From: Bactrocera neohumeralis
Lineage: Eukaryota; Arthropoda; Insecta; Diptera; Tephritidae
Assembly (NCBI RefSeq): GCF_024586455.1
Contig: NC_065922.1
Coordinates: 26,532,089 to 26,596,088 of the forward strand
Length of the DNA: 64,000 nucleotides
Reading direction: 5' to 3'
Shown here: positions 49,182 through 62,100 of the stretch, piece after piece
Layout of the letters: each line of letters starts with the position of its first letter
How positions within the stretch are numbered: the stretch's first letter is position 1
Notes under the pieces: model-generated
The model's input: only the letters and a program-made list of their open reading frames with translations
The model's database searches: none
What the model was told of the DNA's origin: nothing
Translations under genes and position numbers: made by a program

Positions 49182-52100
49182 TCAGAAACGTCTTCTTCGT
49201 TCCCATGGATTATTGTTTCCGTTGTTATTACCACCGCGTTGATTGCCACCTTGGTTTTGGTTAACGCCACCAAATTCAAATGAAAACGTATCCTATTCGC
49301 AAGTGAAGGTAATAAAGAATTTCATATGCAAATGTAATAAGTTAGACTGTTGTTTTTTCTTTTATTAATTAAGAATTTGATACGCAAAAAATTAAAACCA
49401 CCCATTACTCAACATTTCTACAACGTATGCACACAAATAAATATGGCACACCATAGATGTTCCAAGACATCAGTGTGGAGGTTTTTACACTTGTTTTTTA
49501 TATAATCTGTTCGTGTATAATGTTGGGAAATGTGTTTAAATTGCAATAACTCGAAAATATCAACTCTTCTCAAAACACATTCATATATTGAACATTTCGT
49601 TGATTTAAGTCCGAAAACTATAACAAAGATGCTGTAAAAGCAGTTCAAGTCGTATATGCATAATTTATCATATTAATGATGCTGTTGTTTTTTTAGACAA
49701 TTTTTTTCGACGGCATTTACCAAGCTTCAAATTTGATGGCACATTTTGTAACCACCATCAGAAGCCTATTTGCAAGTTAAATTTTACCAATGTTTTTAAG
49801 ATGAGTAGATAAAAAGCATACAATTTGAATTAAAGCATTCATCATTGTTATGCAGCGGAATGAATTTTGTATAAATTTCTGTATTTGTCATTTATAAGCC
49901 CAACCCAAAGCTTAAAAAAGCATTATTTCGGCGAAATCAAGTGTTAGTAGTAGTATATGTATTTCACTTAAATTTATATAGAAATTTGTTTGATATTTGA
50001 ATCTTTTTAGTATTGCGTTGTATATTAAAAGATAAATTTCGACTTGTTCAAGTGTCCTGAGATGACTCACTTTACATTTCCAGTAGCCCACGAAATCCCG
50101 AAATTGTAGTTCCACATAAATCAAAGTATTGTTGCTGTACAACATACCGTTGTTTCCCCACCACCAAAACATCCCATATATTTTTTTTAAACAAACGTTG
50201 TTTAAATCAAAACAATTAAGCGAGCGATCGATCACTGCAGATTACAAGTTTCGGAAAGTTCAAACCAAATATGTTTCTTCAAAGAGTGCTAACAAATTTC
50301 AAGTCATCATTGCAATAATACACATTTCCTAACACACTGTAACATTTCATAATTACTCTTAACGGAAAGTTATGCAACTATGCTTTCTTTGGTCACATTA
50401 TAGAACAAATTGCCTAGCCTAATGTAGTCAACTGCGTAGCTTTGAAAATAACTGCAAATATCGTGGTGTGTAGCTATTAATCAAGTAACAAGTACCATTC
50501 AGTAGCATGCCCTTAAAAAAGCTTGTGTCAAAGCGAACATTCAAGGTATTTACAATGTATTGTCATACTTAAGATTAGACTCTACAATGCAATTCCTTTG
50601 GAAAATGAAATGATATTTGGCCGAATATCACTAATTTCCTTGAAAATATTTAGCTGACACACATGCTTTGATTACGAGCCGCTACTTATGGTACACTATT
50701 GTTCTATTGTTTATGATATACATCATTATTGCTCTACGCCTTTTTCACATCAATAAGAAATTGTGTACAGTGAAATTTTTGAAACAATATTTTATTAATT
50801 ACCTAAACAGCCTCAGTTAACGAACACAGTTATATTTTATATCTTTATAAACTACAAATAATACAAATTATTGCCATTGCAGCAACGTATATATAAGTAA
50901 CCCGTTAAAATATTACGAGCGTATCAATGTAATAAGTAATAACACCGCAATGGTGCGAACTGAATTTGTTAAGAAACAATTCAAAATATAACCGATTCAA
51001 GGATCATTTGTATTAAGCACTGCAAAGCATTTAAGATGCATAAGTATGACCTACTTTGCAGCTTTAACTTAAAGAATTTATTGATATGTTTGTTGAGCTT
51101 GTATGTTTAGAATCTTGATTGCATGAAGAGTTCGAAAAATGAACGTACCTGTGGATTATTTGGCCCATTGCCATTGCCGTTACCATTACCGCCCCCACCG
51201 TTGTTGCCTAAAAGAGCCGAAATGGGATCTACCATTAAAAATTAGTATAACTGTTGCCATTTAAAATCAGATTATTTACCTCTGAATTCAAATGGTGAAT
51301 TGTTGGATGCTCGACCAAAATTGTCGAAATTATTACCTCCATTATTATTACCGCCGAAACCTTCTTGCTGATCCAGCAAAGAATTAAGCTGTTGCGCTTG
51401 CATAAACAATGTGTTTTCTTGTTGTCGGCGACGCATTTCTTCTTCTTGGCGCAACATACGCGATTGCATTTCATTTTGCTGCCGACGCATACTTTCTTCA
51501 TCACGTTTGCGCATTTCTTCGGCTTGCTTTTCACGCATTTCCCATTCCATCTTCTTGCGTTCATTATCAGACTCGCGTTTACGCAATTCTGTATATATAA
51601 ACTAATTATTACATCTGAATTTTATGTTTTTACTCTTGTAATTCATACCTTGCCTAAGCAGCTCAGTTTCATGTTCATATCGTGCATATTCCATTTGGGC
51701 CTCAAGTTTCTCCTCTTCCATTTTGAGTTCACGTTTCAAAGCATCTTGTTTAGTTTTGAACAATTCATGCAATTGCTTCCACCTGGTACCATATTCATGC
51801 TCAAAGGAGCCTAACTCGGCGAAGCGTGGTCCTACACCACGTTCATGATGAAATTCTGGTGATTTTTTATTTAGCGATTTATCGGGCAAACCATCATCAT
51901 CTTCATTAATTTCAAATGGTTCAACCACACATGGACGCAATGATGCCGTAAGGAAGAAGCATTTATCATTGCAAAAACGTAGGCAAACATTTGCAGACGA
52001 TTTCTTAGCGAACTCGACTATGCCTTCGCCAGTGGATTTACCGCGATCATCAACAACTACATTGGCGCGTTCAATAGGTCCAAATATTTCAAAAGATCTA

Positions 52101-53824
52101 TAAAGAAGTTCATTGGATACGAAAGGTGTCAAATTTTTTATACGGAGTATGGTAGCATTGGGAGCGAAACGAACACGCAATTGACGTCCTTTCCGCATGG
52201 TGCCATCCAATTCACGTTTAGCCCGCTGGGCATTTATGTGGTAATCCAATTTTAGGAATGTGAAATTTTTCTCAGCATTACAAAAAATTTCACCAATTTC
52301 ACCGTATGGTTTAAACATTTCTCGCAATTCATTTTCAGAAATATCATTGGTAAGATTTCCTACGTATAAACGATTGCGGCCAGAGAACTTAGGTTCCTCT
52401 GTGGCCTCAACCGGTGGCAATTCATGAGTTGGTCCTCCGATTGCCCTTAAACGTTGCCCAATGAAGAATTCATCACTCCTATTATACGGGCCATTGCCTT
52501 GATTACCACGCCCATCACCGGGACCACCTCGTCCACCACGGCTGCGATCCCTATTTTGACCGCCTTGATTGCCACCTGGGCCGCCTTGATTACCCATAGG
52601 GCCGCCTCCTCCACCACGATTGCGATTCTGGTTGTGGTTCATATTTTGATTCTGCTGATTTTGGTGCTGTTGATTTTGGTTCTGTTGGTTTTGTTGCTGA
52701 TTCCTTTGTTGGTTTTGAGTTTGTTGTTGTGGCTGTTGTTGCTGGGCCTGCTGTTGTTGCTGTGGTTGTTGTTGTTGAGGTCCCGGACCAACATCCTTTT
52801 TAATTGCTGTCTGATTGCCCTGATTGCCATCCCCTACCGGCTTCACATCTTGTTGTTGTTTTTGTTGATTTTGCTGATTTTGTTTGTTCTGGTTCTGCTG
52901 AAAATATTTTTATCAAGATTTTCCACTGTTGAAATACTAGAAACTAATACTGGATATTTGGAAGCACATATGTATATGTATATAATTTTTGTAAGTTCGG
53001 AATTTTTTCCATTAAACGCAACTGTACTTATAATTTTATTTTTCGTAGTTAATTTTTTTTACAATTTAGTTCAAACGTTCATTGAACTCTTCGTTTGACA
53101 ATGTGACACATAATAACTCAATTTTCACCGGCAAATTAATGTTGGTTTTCATAGGTAATATTTTAAAATAATCAAATAAATTGTAACTTGATAAAAATAA
53201 TTTGAATTTATTTTAAAATAAACTTTAATTAAAAGTATTAGAGATGTGTGCTTATAAAGAGTAATATTTTCATGACGTTGGCAATTCGATTTCTTGAAGA
53301 CGAACTACCAACACCTCCGATTCACGAAGAGCGTACGACGGTTAGCCGCCATTTTGCATTCGCCATTTTGAGAAAATTTCTAGTATCGATTTTACAATTT
53401 TATAGGACATTTATGCATGAATGTTTAAGACTTTTCTTACATAATATATTGATATTGAATAAATTTTTAATATATATAATATCTAATAAAGGTTAAATAC
53501 CTGATTCTGATTTTGAGAGTTCCCTTGGTTCTGATTCTGGTTACCACGATTCTGATTTTGTTGGTTACGATTATTATTGCGATTACCAAAACCTCGATTC
53601 TGATTTCCGAAATTCTTATTCTGATTTCCACCACCTTGGTTTTGATTTGGTCCATTCTGGTTAAAACGTGGTTTCTTCTCCGCTGGTGCTCCATCTGCAC
53701 CGTCATTCTGCTTTTGCTGTTGAGCATTCATGGGTTTTTTATTACCTTGTGGGATGTTCTTTTGAGCCCTCTGTGGCAACGGAGCAGCACCATTGACTCC
53801 TTCAACTTTTATACCACCATCCAT
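49182..53824 (-). CDS. nonA: NonA (no-on-transient A), DBHS-family RNA-binding protein, five exons
   Basis: Exons 53824-53501, 52897-51649, 51588-51280, 51228-51149 and 49292-49182 join in phase (2073 nt, 690 aa; Drosophila NonA is about 700). Order: Gln/Asn/Gly-rich N-terminus (1-280, with polyQ and RGG-like repeats); RRM1 about 283-355 (RNP2 LYVGNL, RNP1-like KNFTFLKL); RRM2 about 357-435 (LRIKNL, STGEGIVEF); NOPS segment (SPEFHHERGVGPRFAELGSF); a long charged coiled coil (KRELKMEEEKLEAQMEYARY to about 590); and an Asn/Gly-rich tail ending NPWERRRRF. DBHS proteins (p54nrb, PSF, PSPC1 in mammals) dimerise through RRM2/NOPS and bind nuclear RNA; fly NonA acts in vision, courtship song and mRNA export. 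Start chosen: MDGGIKVEGV at 53824, the first ATG of exon 1. Intron 4 is unusually long (1.86 kb). Exons 3 and 4 read through to early stops (FEFRGK-stop after exon 3), so alternative C-termini are likely. Confidence 0.95.
53345..53370 (+). promoter_or_regulatory. Two YY1/Pho-type sites in nonA intron 1
   Basis: GCCGCCATTTTG (53345-53356) and CGCCATTTTG (53361-53370) are tandem matches to the YY1 core (CAAAATGGCGGC on the nonA strand); the fly homologue is Pleiohomeotic. They lie in the GC-richer middle of intron 1 and could mark an internal promoter or response element. Confidence 0.4.
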
Positions 53825-56412
53825 GTTGTCTACAATATATTTTCACCTTACACACAAACACTCAATTTTCTCAGTTATGTATCCTATAGATTTCTTTCAC
53901 TAATAAACCCAGAGATCCAAAATTAGAAGCACATCCGTACAGCTCGAACACCGGAAAAAGAATGAGGAAAATTTGAGACAAGAACTGACGAAAATGGCGT
54001 TTGCAATGCATGGTTGTATTTTGGGCAGTGTTGCATTTTGTACTAAAATAGTGGTACATGAAATCGAAACAGTATTTAGTTCTAAAACATAAGGTGGGGT
54101 ATACACATGCAAATATAAACTTTGAATAATTTGTATGAATTATTAGTTTACTGTACTAAAAAGAATTCTTAATTTATTGTAGTAGAACTGGAATTCATTT
54201 CGGCTCGGTTTTAGAACAGCATCTCTTGAATTCGGCGTTAAAATTGGTATGGCGAGATGAGAGAGACTTAATTCTTTAAAATATTTAAGCAATCTGGAGA
54301 ACATACCCTCATCCGCCTAAACCCATTTTAATCCCGAATTCGGAGAAGGCTTTCCTAAATATTTCTTCCATGGTATCATCTTTTTGAAAGATTTGCGAAG
54401 TAGATGACAACCACCTTGAACCTTACCATTCAAAACGGAGATTAGAGAACCGTTGCAACAACAACAACGGTTCCAGGACATGGTAATATTCTTGGTAACT
54501 GTGAAGCAGATGAACAAGACAGTACAGGCATCACCCTACAATAAGACTCCGTAAAAGAGGGAATTTATATGCGTCTGGCTACTTATAAATATTTAATCGA
54601 CAAACTTGTTATAGATATAGCTGAGTCTCTGTGGAGTCATTCCTTAACTTGCTCAACATGTAGGCAAGCGTGGCATTATTGGAATGTGGGCCTCTCATAC
54701 GGTCTATTAAAATGACTGCTGTAGAAACTGTGTAAAGGTAAAAGAAGAAGAGACTATAAATCATCTTTTATATGAATGCAAGACTTTGTACAGGAATACC
54801 ATCGGTCAAAGGTTTTGTTGACGATGACTCGGAGGTTGATCCAGTCTATCTGCCTACTTCAAGAACAAAAATCTCATCAAGCAAATTTATATTTGAGGAT
54901 TTTTTATATACACTCATATGTATGTATACAGTATCTTTGATTTGAATCTCAGCTTTCCATAACTGCCTACCAAAAATTTTGGCCCATTTTCCTAATAGGT
55001 GCTTTAAACATACATAAGAATGTAAATTAGTATTCATATTATTAGCATTAAACTTTAGGTATGTACATATTTTTCTGACAAATCAAATAATGAATTCTAA
55101 GAAGACTTTAGAAAAATGCATAAACGCGCTGTGAGCTTTTCATTTATAATTGCAAACAAAAAGTTTCAGAAAGTGAGTTGCTATTAGAACCTGCACATTG
55201 GTGTCAGTAGAAGGATTTTAAGCAATAGTGGGGTTTAAAAGGGTATACCAGATATTCATGTAAGTATAAGTATGTAGACATGTACATGATAATAAGAGAT
55301 TGTTGAGTTATTGTTTCTCGCAGATACTTGATTAATAATTATAATTAGCAAAACTTGAAGCAAGGCCATCTGCTTGAATTAAATATTATTCAATTATCGA
55401 TGAAGCTGATGGTTTGTGTTAACCTTTTAGAATGAGTATAGATTATTAACAAATACTTATGTGTACCGTCGCTGTTACTCTTATCAAATTAAGGGAAAAC
55501 GTTAACTGCGGCTACACCGAATCTTAATACCCTTCACAACTACATATTCTATAACAAAACAGGATATTTAAAGATATTTATCAAAATTTTAATGGGTAAG
55601 TTTGTATGGCAGCTACATATGTATGTATATGCAATAGTGATCCGATCTAAAATATTTATTCGGAGGTTATTTCGCTGGCTTGATTTAATTTATTCTAAAT
55701 TCCGTGAAGATCTTCATTTAATCTGAAATTTCAAATTGAAAGTTCTATAAAGCCTTACTTAAAAAGCCGAATACCTCGAGAAGTATTAATGATAGCGATT
55801 TTGACCTCGGACCTTTTTTGTAGCAATTAAAATTTCCTACAAGTTTGGCATGTACATTTTTTATTTAAAGATAAAAAATTACGATTGTCGTATATTTTCA
55901 ATGGAAAATTTTTACATGCCTTGGTCCAGCCCTTAATGTTAATATTAAGGGCTAAAATTTTCAGGGAATTTTTTTAGGGTATTTCCAAGTAAATTTCTTG
56001 ATGGGACTGAAAAAAATGAATAGTTCAAAAAAAAAAACACCCTTATGTATATATACTTTATGGGGTCTCCGGCATAACTTAATATACCCTTAACAAGATA
56101 TAAAGATACAGTAGTGAATCAAATAAACGTCCGAGACCATAGCTACGTTTATTAAGAAGATTAAGAGAAGAGCTACTAATAAAATTGCAAACTTTTTAGT
56201 TGTCCTAGTGATTTTCTACCAAATTTAAGCTTCATCAACCGAGTTTTTATAAACTTCAAATTAAAAATGCTTAATATCTGAATATTTTGCGACATCTTTA
56301 CAGTTACTTACACACATATTTATAGTAAAAATCAACCGTTTTCAGATTCTACTGATAAACAATTTAAACATATCATATAGAAGATAAACAATAAGAGGAA
56401 TATAGATTAAGA
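53825..56412. other. Intergenic region between divergent nonA and the HIU hydrolase gene
   Basis: The nonA promoter lies just right of 53824, and the hydrolase promoter left of 56413. Between them are a non-LTR fragment (54400-54840) and interspersed-repeat debris at about 55500-55830 and 56040-56260 (phrases such as TATACTTTATGGGGTCTCCG). No further gene seen. Confidence 0.45.
54400..54840 (+). mobile_element. Non-LTR retrotransposon 3' fragment (RNase H to C-terminal zinc knuckle)
   Basis: With frameshifts I read GNCEADE (RNase H motif, about 54490-54510), and near 54725-54770 NCVKVKEEETINHLLYECK, the terminal C-x2-C...E(T/S)xxHLLxxC motif of I/R1-like elements. It is the 3' continuation of the region seen at 24000-24440 and 31510-32000. 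No intact frame. Confidence 0.65.
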
Positions 56413-56968
56413 ATGAAGATAAGTGCGGCGCTCATACTGTCACTCAGTATAATTTCCATAAGATATCATAGCACAATGAGCAGTAGCTGGGAACGCATTC
56501 GCCTTCGTGTCGAGACCAAAGAGGTGCATATTTAAAATAATTAATCTTACTGATTCCTAAACTTAAAATTCCCTTATGTATGCTTTTAAGGGTTTCGAGC
56601 CGGTTAGCAATAATAGCGTAAGCGCTGATGTACGCACCATATCCGCCCATATATTGGACACCACAGTGGGTCAGGCGGCAGCAAATGTCAACATTACCGT
56701 TTACCGCCTAGAAGGCGAAAATAATTGGCAGAAACTGAGTGAAGCAACTACCAACCAAGATGGTCGTGTGAACCAATTAGTGCCTGCAACGCGCTACAAA
56801 TCCGGCATCTATAAGTTACATTTCGATGTGAAACCATATCATACTGAACGTGGCATTAGCAGTTTTTATCCCTTTATTGAAATAGTGGTGCTGTGCGAAC
56901 ATGGTCAGCATTATCATATTCCATTACTATTGAATCCTTTTGGCTATACGACCTACAGAGGTACTTGA
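56413..56968 (+). CDS. 5-hydroxyisourate hydrolase (transthyretin-like)
   Basis: Two exons, 56413-56523 and 56591-56968, give 162 aa. The enzyme hydrolyses 5-hydroxyisourate, the product of urate oxidase, to OHCU in uric acid breakdown. Family landmarks seen: N-terminal signature RTISAHILDTTVGQAAANVN with the catalytic His; Arg in NQDGRVNQL; His in YHIPLLLNPFGYTTYRGT at the C-terminus. Oddities: the family's closing tetrapeptide YRGS is YRGT here, and the donor GTGCAT is weak. The 37-residue first exon begins MKISAALILSLSIISIRYHS, which looks like a signal or organelle-targeting sequence; a second ATG at 56476 (MSSSWERIRLRVETKE) could give a cytosolic or peroxisomal form. AATAAA follows at 56980. 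The Drosophila counterpart I have in mind is CG30016. Function is confident; the N-terminus is less so. Confidence 0.88.
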
Positions 56969-59177
56969 ATGAAAGTAAAAATAAATAAATGAAAGAATCT
57001 TTTAAGAAACTTGCCATTTTCTCTGTTTTAATCATTCTTAAATATTTAGGATATACCATATATTTTATATATACTTTGCTAAGTACACGATCACATATGT
57101 ACATATGAACGCAACACAGGTCATCATGAGCAAATATTTTGTGTTGTTTAAGATTGCGTTATCTGTTGTCGTGATTTTAATCAATGTGTCTGCTTGCGTC
57201 TCAGATAGCCGAATAATTTATACTAACAAAAAATATTTTATATTTCTACAGACTAGCAATGTAAAAAATAGAAAGCGTTAACATCGCCTACACCCAAGAT
57301 ATAAAACAGATGAATTTTTTATAGCATAAAAGAGTATAAAAAGATCTCTATCACGATTTTAATCGGTCAGTTTTTATGGCAGCGATATGCTTAAGTGGTC
57401 CGATCTGAACAATGTGTCCGGAGACTATTGCGATGCCTTAGATACTAATCGATGATAAATTTCGTGAAGATATCTTAATTAATATACCCTCTCCGGAATA
57501 TAAAAGCTGACTTAAATGATCGGAGTAAACTTCCGAAGGAAGAAATCAAAGTAAACATTTCAAGAGCCATTTTTGTGTAAATTGTAAAGTAAATGGTCTT
57601 ACCTAATATCTTTCTGGCGAAAGTTACTGTAGTCACACGCACTGTTGTTGCTTGGGTATACTATACAATTTTTTGAAATTTTAATTGCTATGGCGGATAT
57701 AAGCCATTTATAAATGGTTTTCAGAAAGAAATTTGATCAATAAAAGTGCTAAGCCGTTCGAAGAATACAGCAAATAGGTTGTATTTACGACAATTGTAGG
57801 AAGAAGAAGACATGTGTAGCTGGTGAGGTGTTGCTTGTAGAAAAAACCTGTAAAATATTGGGTTATTTTCATAATAAATATTTCAGTTGTTGTACATATA
57901 GTACGAACACTTACCACTTACATTTTTTTTTTTTTCAAATATTTTTTTGGCGTTAAAGTAACATTTGTAAAATTCGTGTTTTTCGTATTTCATTTGCTTT
58001 CTGCTTTATTTTGTTATAAGCAATAATGATAAATTTCTTTAATATTTAAAATTCCTAATAGTTAATACATACATACATTCAATTGTGTTCAATATAGTGG
58101 GAGGGAGGGGCAAAGTTAATTTAAACATAACCATTTTTCTCTAAATATTCCCTTACAAATAATCAAATATTGTAAATTTCACATTTATTAGTAAGTAAAA
58201 GCACGCAGCTTCTAGTTGCTTGTTTTCTTTTAAACAATTACACGATCAATGTGTTTGTCAATATTGTGTGTTTGTGTATACATATATATATAATTTTTGG
58301 TTTATGATTTTACTATTTTTCATTTCGATTACAATTTTATATGTTTGCTTTTAATTTATTACATTCGCTATAACTTGTTTTTTCTGCGTTTTTTCTTTTG
58401 TAATAATATACTCTTAACAACAAATAATAAAAGTGAATATTTTGTACTAAATTAAATGTAGAAAAAAAGGTAAATTTCAATTCATTATTTAGTGCAAGTT
58501 TTTCAAATGTTCCAATAATGTTTAGTTCATTTTAACGTTATCTCTAAAATAGTTCAGCATTTAGCCGCAATCAAATATTTTTAAAGGTACACATATACAT
58601 ATAAAGTCAAGTGTCTTAATTCAATAAATTTTGAAATTTCATAAATAATGTAATTTATAAACTAAACTTTTGTTGCAAAAACACTTCTTACCGCATTTGT
58701 TTTTTACGATTTCTCTTTTTTTCAATAATTATGCAAACAGTTAGATTAATTTAAAATAAATTCTTATGTAAAAATGTATTTTGAGAATTACTATAAAATA
58801 CATATACAATGGTCAAACATGTACATACTTGAACACTGTATAGTTTAAAAGTAAAAACATTAAAAATGAAAAAAGTCAACAAATACAATTTCAAAAATAA
58901 TACAAGCACGCGGCGTTAAGCAATATAATCCACACATGTCTAGGCACGATAGCAACAAAGTTGCCGACAGTCTGGCAGCACAGTCTCTCTCGCGTTCGTC
59001 ACTGTCCGTAGTGTGATGTAGTAGCACAACATTCGCTGCTAAACTTACATACGATCAGATTTAACAGCATTTTATGTAGTTAGATGTGTCTCTTATAGAA
59101 ATAATGATCATTAAAATTCAATTTCTGATACGAAATAAAATTAAATGATGCACTATATAGGCCCTAGCTCTTGGTTA
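56969..59177. other. Region between the HIU hydrolase and FYVE-myotubularin genes (convergent)
   Basis: Contains the hydrolase polyadenylation signal (56980), interspersed-repeat debris around 57290-57560, and from about 58200 AT-rich sequence that is probably the long 3' untranslated region of the minus-strand myotubularin. A GC-richer stretch at 58940-59040 has no good frame. No other gene seen. Confidence 0.45.
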
Positions 59178-62100
59178 TTAATTTGCAACGCTGGCTGCAA
59201 TATTTTTATTCGCTGTCATCAATATGTGCGACATGCTGCTGCTCTCGGCCGCTGCAACGGCCACGGTAGCGCTTGCAGTCGCTGCTGCCGCTGCTGCATT
59301 CTGTCTTTGTTGCTGCTGCTGCTGCTGTTGTAGCGCGTCTGCTGCAGCGGCTGTTATGGGTATTGGCGCCATCATCCGTGCACTTGAGGCAGGTGTATTT
59401 GCAGTGACAACAGCGATTCCGTGTACTGCAACTGGCTGATGCAAGTTAGTTAATGCTCCATTAGTTGTTGTAGTTGCTGCGGCTACATTATGTCGCTGTT
59501 TGGGTTGTTGATGCTGCCGCTGCTGCAGTTGTTGTTGTTGTAACACTGTAGCCGTTATGGTGCTGGACGCAGGCGTAGTTGTTGTTGTGGTTGTGACTAC
59601 CGTTGCATTGGAGACTGCAGACATCGCCAATTTGGGCGAACTAGTTGAGGCTCCTCCAGTCGTCCAGGCAGCAGTAGCCGTTGTGCTGGTTGTTGTGGCT
59701 GTATAATTTGGCATATTTGTTGCTATGATTGCGTTGCTCTGTTGCTGCGGGGAAATTGGAAATAATTTAACTATTAATGATATTTGTACAAATGTGGTTA
59801 ATAATTTGGTTATTGCAAGAGGTTTCTGACTTTGCGATCACGGAACTATTTAATTCCAAAATAATGAATGCACTTGTGAGTGTGTACGAATTGGATCAGA
59901 TATTTTTATGATTGATTATTTAATAAACAAAATAGTATTGAATTTGATCAAATTTGGCTCGGATTGGTTCACATAAAATTTGTTTTCCTAAATGAGTACC
60001 ACCTTTTTTTGGTCGTGAAAGTTTCATCTCTTTATTGAAGGTCGTTATGTCAGCGACCTCATGTGAGTTGTCGATTCACATCTGTTAATGACGATAACAT
60101 CGAAAAAGTGAATGAAACCGTACTTGAAAAATCGTCGTGTTGGCATCAGAGAGATAGCAGAGGATTTCAACATCTCTTATGGAGCTCATCCCTCAGAATT
60201 GGGTTTATGAATATGAAGTTAAAACTGTCAAACAATCTAGTGAATGGAGATCCAAAAATGAGACGAAACCGAAAAAAAAATTCGCTGAAAGCACTGGAAG
60301 CCATTCCAGCCGAGACAAGTTATTATAATAACGAAAACAATCACATACACAAATGAATTAGTATATTTAAAGCTGATTAGCTTTTGTTGTCTTTTAGGAT
60401 AAATATTGAGGAGTCGAAAAAGTCTTTTCGTATTTCTAATCAAACTTCAACTTATTTTTTTGTATTTAATATTTTACACATTAATATAAAACCTTCATCA
60501 GTGCAAATCGAAATCGAAATTTCCAGAACGGAAGCGAGCGAACCATTGTTGTGCTACACGAACTGATACAGCATCGTCTCCGTAAATTTAACGAATTTCA
60601 GTGGTTGCTTGCTTTTTGGTGAAATGAAGCTTAAAATCTCACCTTTCCAACACTATATGGTATGACACAATGTGATTGGAAGCACTGGAGATATACGACT
60701 GCAAGGATATCTATTGACAAAATACGAAAAGACTTTTTCGATTATCCAATATTTTACAATGATCCATATAATTTGAAGAGTTTCGTGGTATATAGTATTG
60801 TTTCAAAAGACAAGTCGTTATACTATGTACCGATCGACAAACAAAATTTCCGATTAATTAAAAGTTGCTAAATCAGAAAAATCAAATCAGTCCAAATAGT
60901 AATATTTAAAGCAAATAGAATCAAAGAAAGGAATTTAAACCTCCCTTTTAATGTATGCACAAATTCGTTGAATTCAAGCACTCTTTTCATTTTGTCAATA
61001 ATGAAAATGACTTACAAATAGAATTACTGAAACTTTTGAGCTAACGTAAGCTATTATTTAGATTTAGTTTGCAACGAAAGTACTCAATATACTTATTCTT
61101 ACTTATTCAAACCGAGTTTTGATATTTTATAAAATGCGTCCTTCACCTAGTACTTATTCACTTTCACTCAAGAACTCTCTAAATAGTGTTTAAAGACTTG
61201 CTTATATCTTATTTTTGAAAAGAAGATATTTCATGATTATTATATTGCGAAATTCATTTTTACTTGTACTTAAAAAATATTTTTCTTAGCTACATACCTA
61301 TGCTTATGTAAAATGTCTTACAAAAAAATAGTAAATTAACTTTGAAAATTGACCTACCAAAATTAAGTCTCGTTCCTCTCAATGTCTTATTCGATGATTT
61401 CATCTTACTTAATTTGTAATATGTATGTAGGTGAACCAAATTTTCTCAATTAATGTGTATAGTGTTTACCTCTATTCTCGTTGTTACGGCAAGATAGCAG
61501 GGTCCACACAATCTTACGGGTTTAAAAAGCTTTGCATCAGGTAGCGGTGCCCAAAACTCAGAGCAGTCAGCACAAAATATTTGCCCACACGAGCTAAACA
61601 GAGAAAATAACATATAAATGTAGCGCATATACGGAAAACACAATACAATTTAAAGCGTTTTGAAGGGTACACAAGAAATAATTATAAAAATTGCACAAAA
61701 AAGACCAAAAACCAAAAACAAAAAAATTGGAAAAATAAAAAATAGGAAATCAACAAAAAATAAATAAACAGTATGAATTGTAAACCAGGGCATAATGGAC
61801 ACTACTGATTCATGAGCAAAATGAAGTTGTCTCTGGTGTTAATCTTTAGTAATCTTTGAACAGATTTTTTTATTCATGTGTCTCTAAGAACTTAATTTTG
61901 TTAACAAAATATTTTAGCAATATAATTCGATTTAGTAAAATAAACTAGTTAATGTAATGAGGTTTGAAGTACAAGCAGTGGTTATATAAATTTGAAAAAT
62001 TTTATGACTTTAAAACAATGAGATAACTATTGCTTAACAGCACATAATGAAAGTAAACAAGTATGTATATATGTCTTGTATTTAATTTATAATTAGTTAA

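Larger units (their letters stand above)
59745..61469 (-). other. Intron of the FYVE-myotubularin gene carrying two mariner relics
   Basis: Donor GTAAAC from 61469 and acceptor CCCCGCAG at 59752-59745. Inside lie a family 2 mariner fragment (59945-60330) and a family 1 MITE (60406-60749). The rest is AT-rich with nothing recognised. Confidence 0.65.

Noticed and set aside
51365..51814. 149-codon plus-strand frame
   Set aside because: Antisense shadow of nonA exons 2 and 3, crossing a real intron.
52454..53098. 214-codon plus-strand frame opposite nonA
   Set aside because: It is the antisense of the Gln/Asn-rich part of nonA; Leu/Ile runs mirror CAG/CAA codons.
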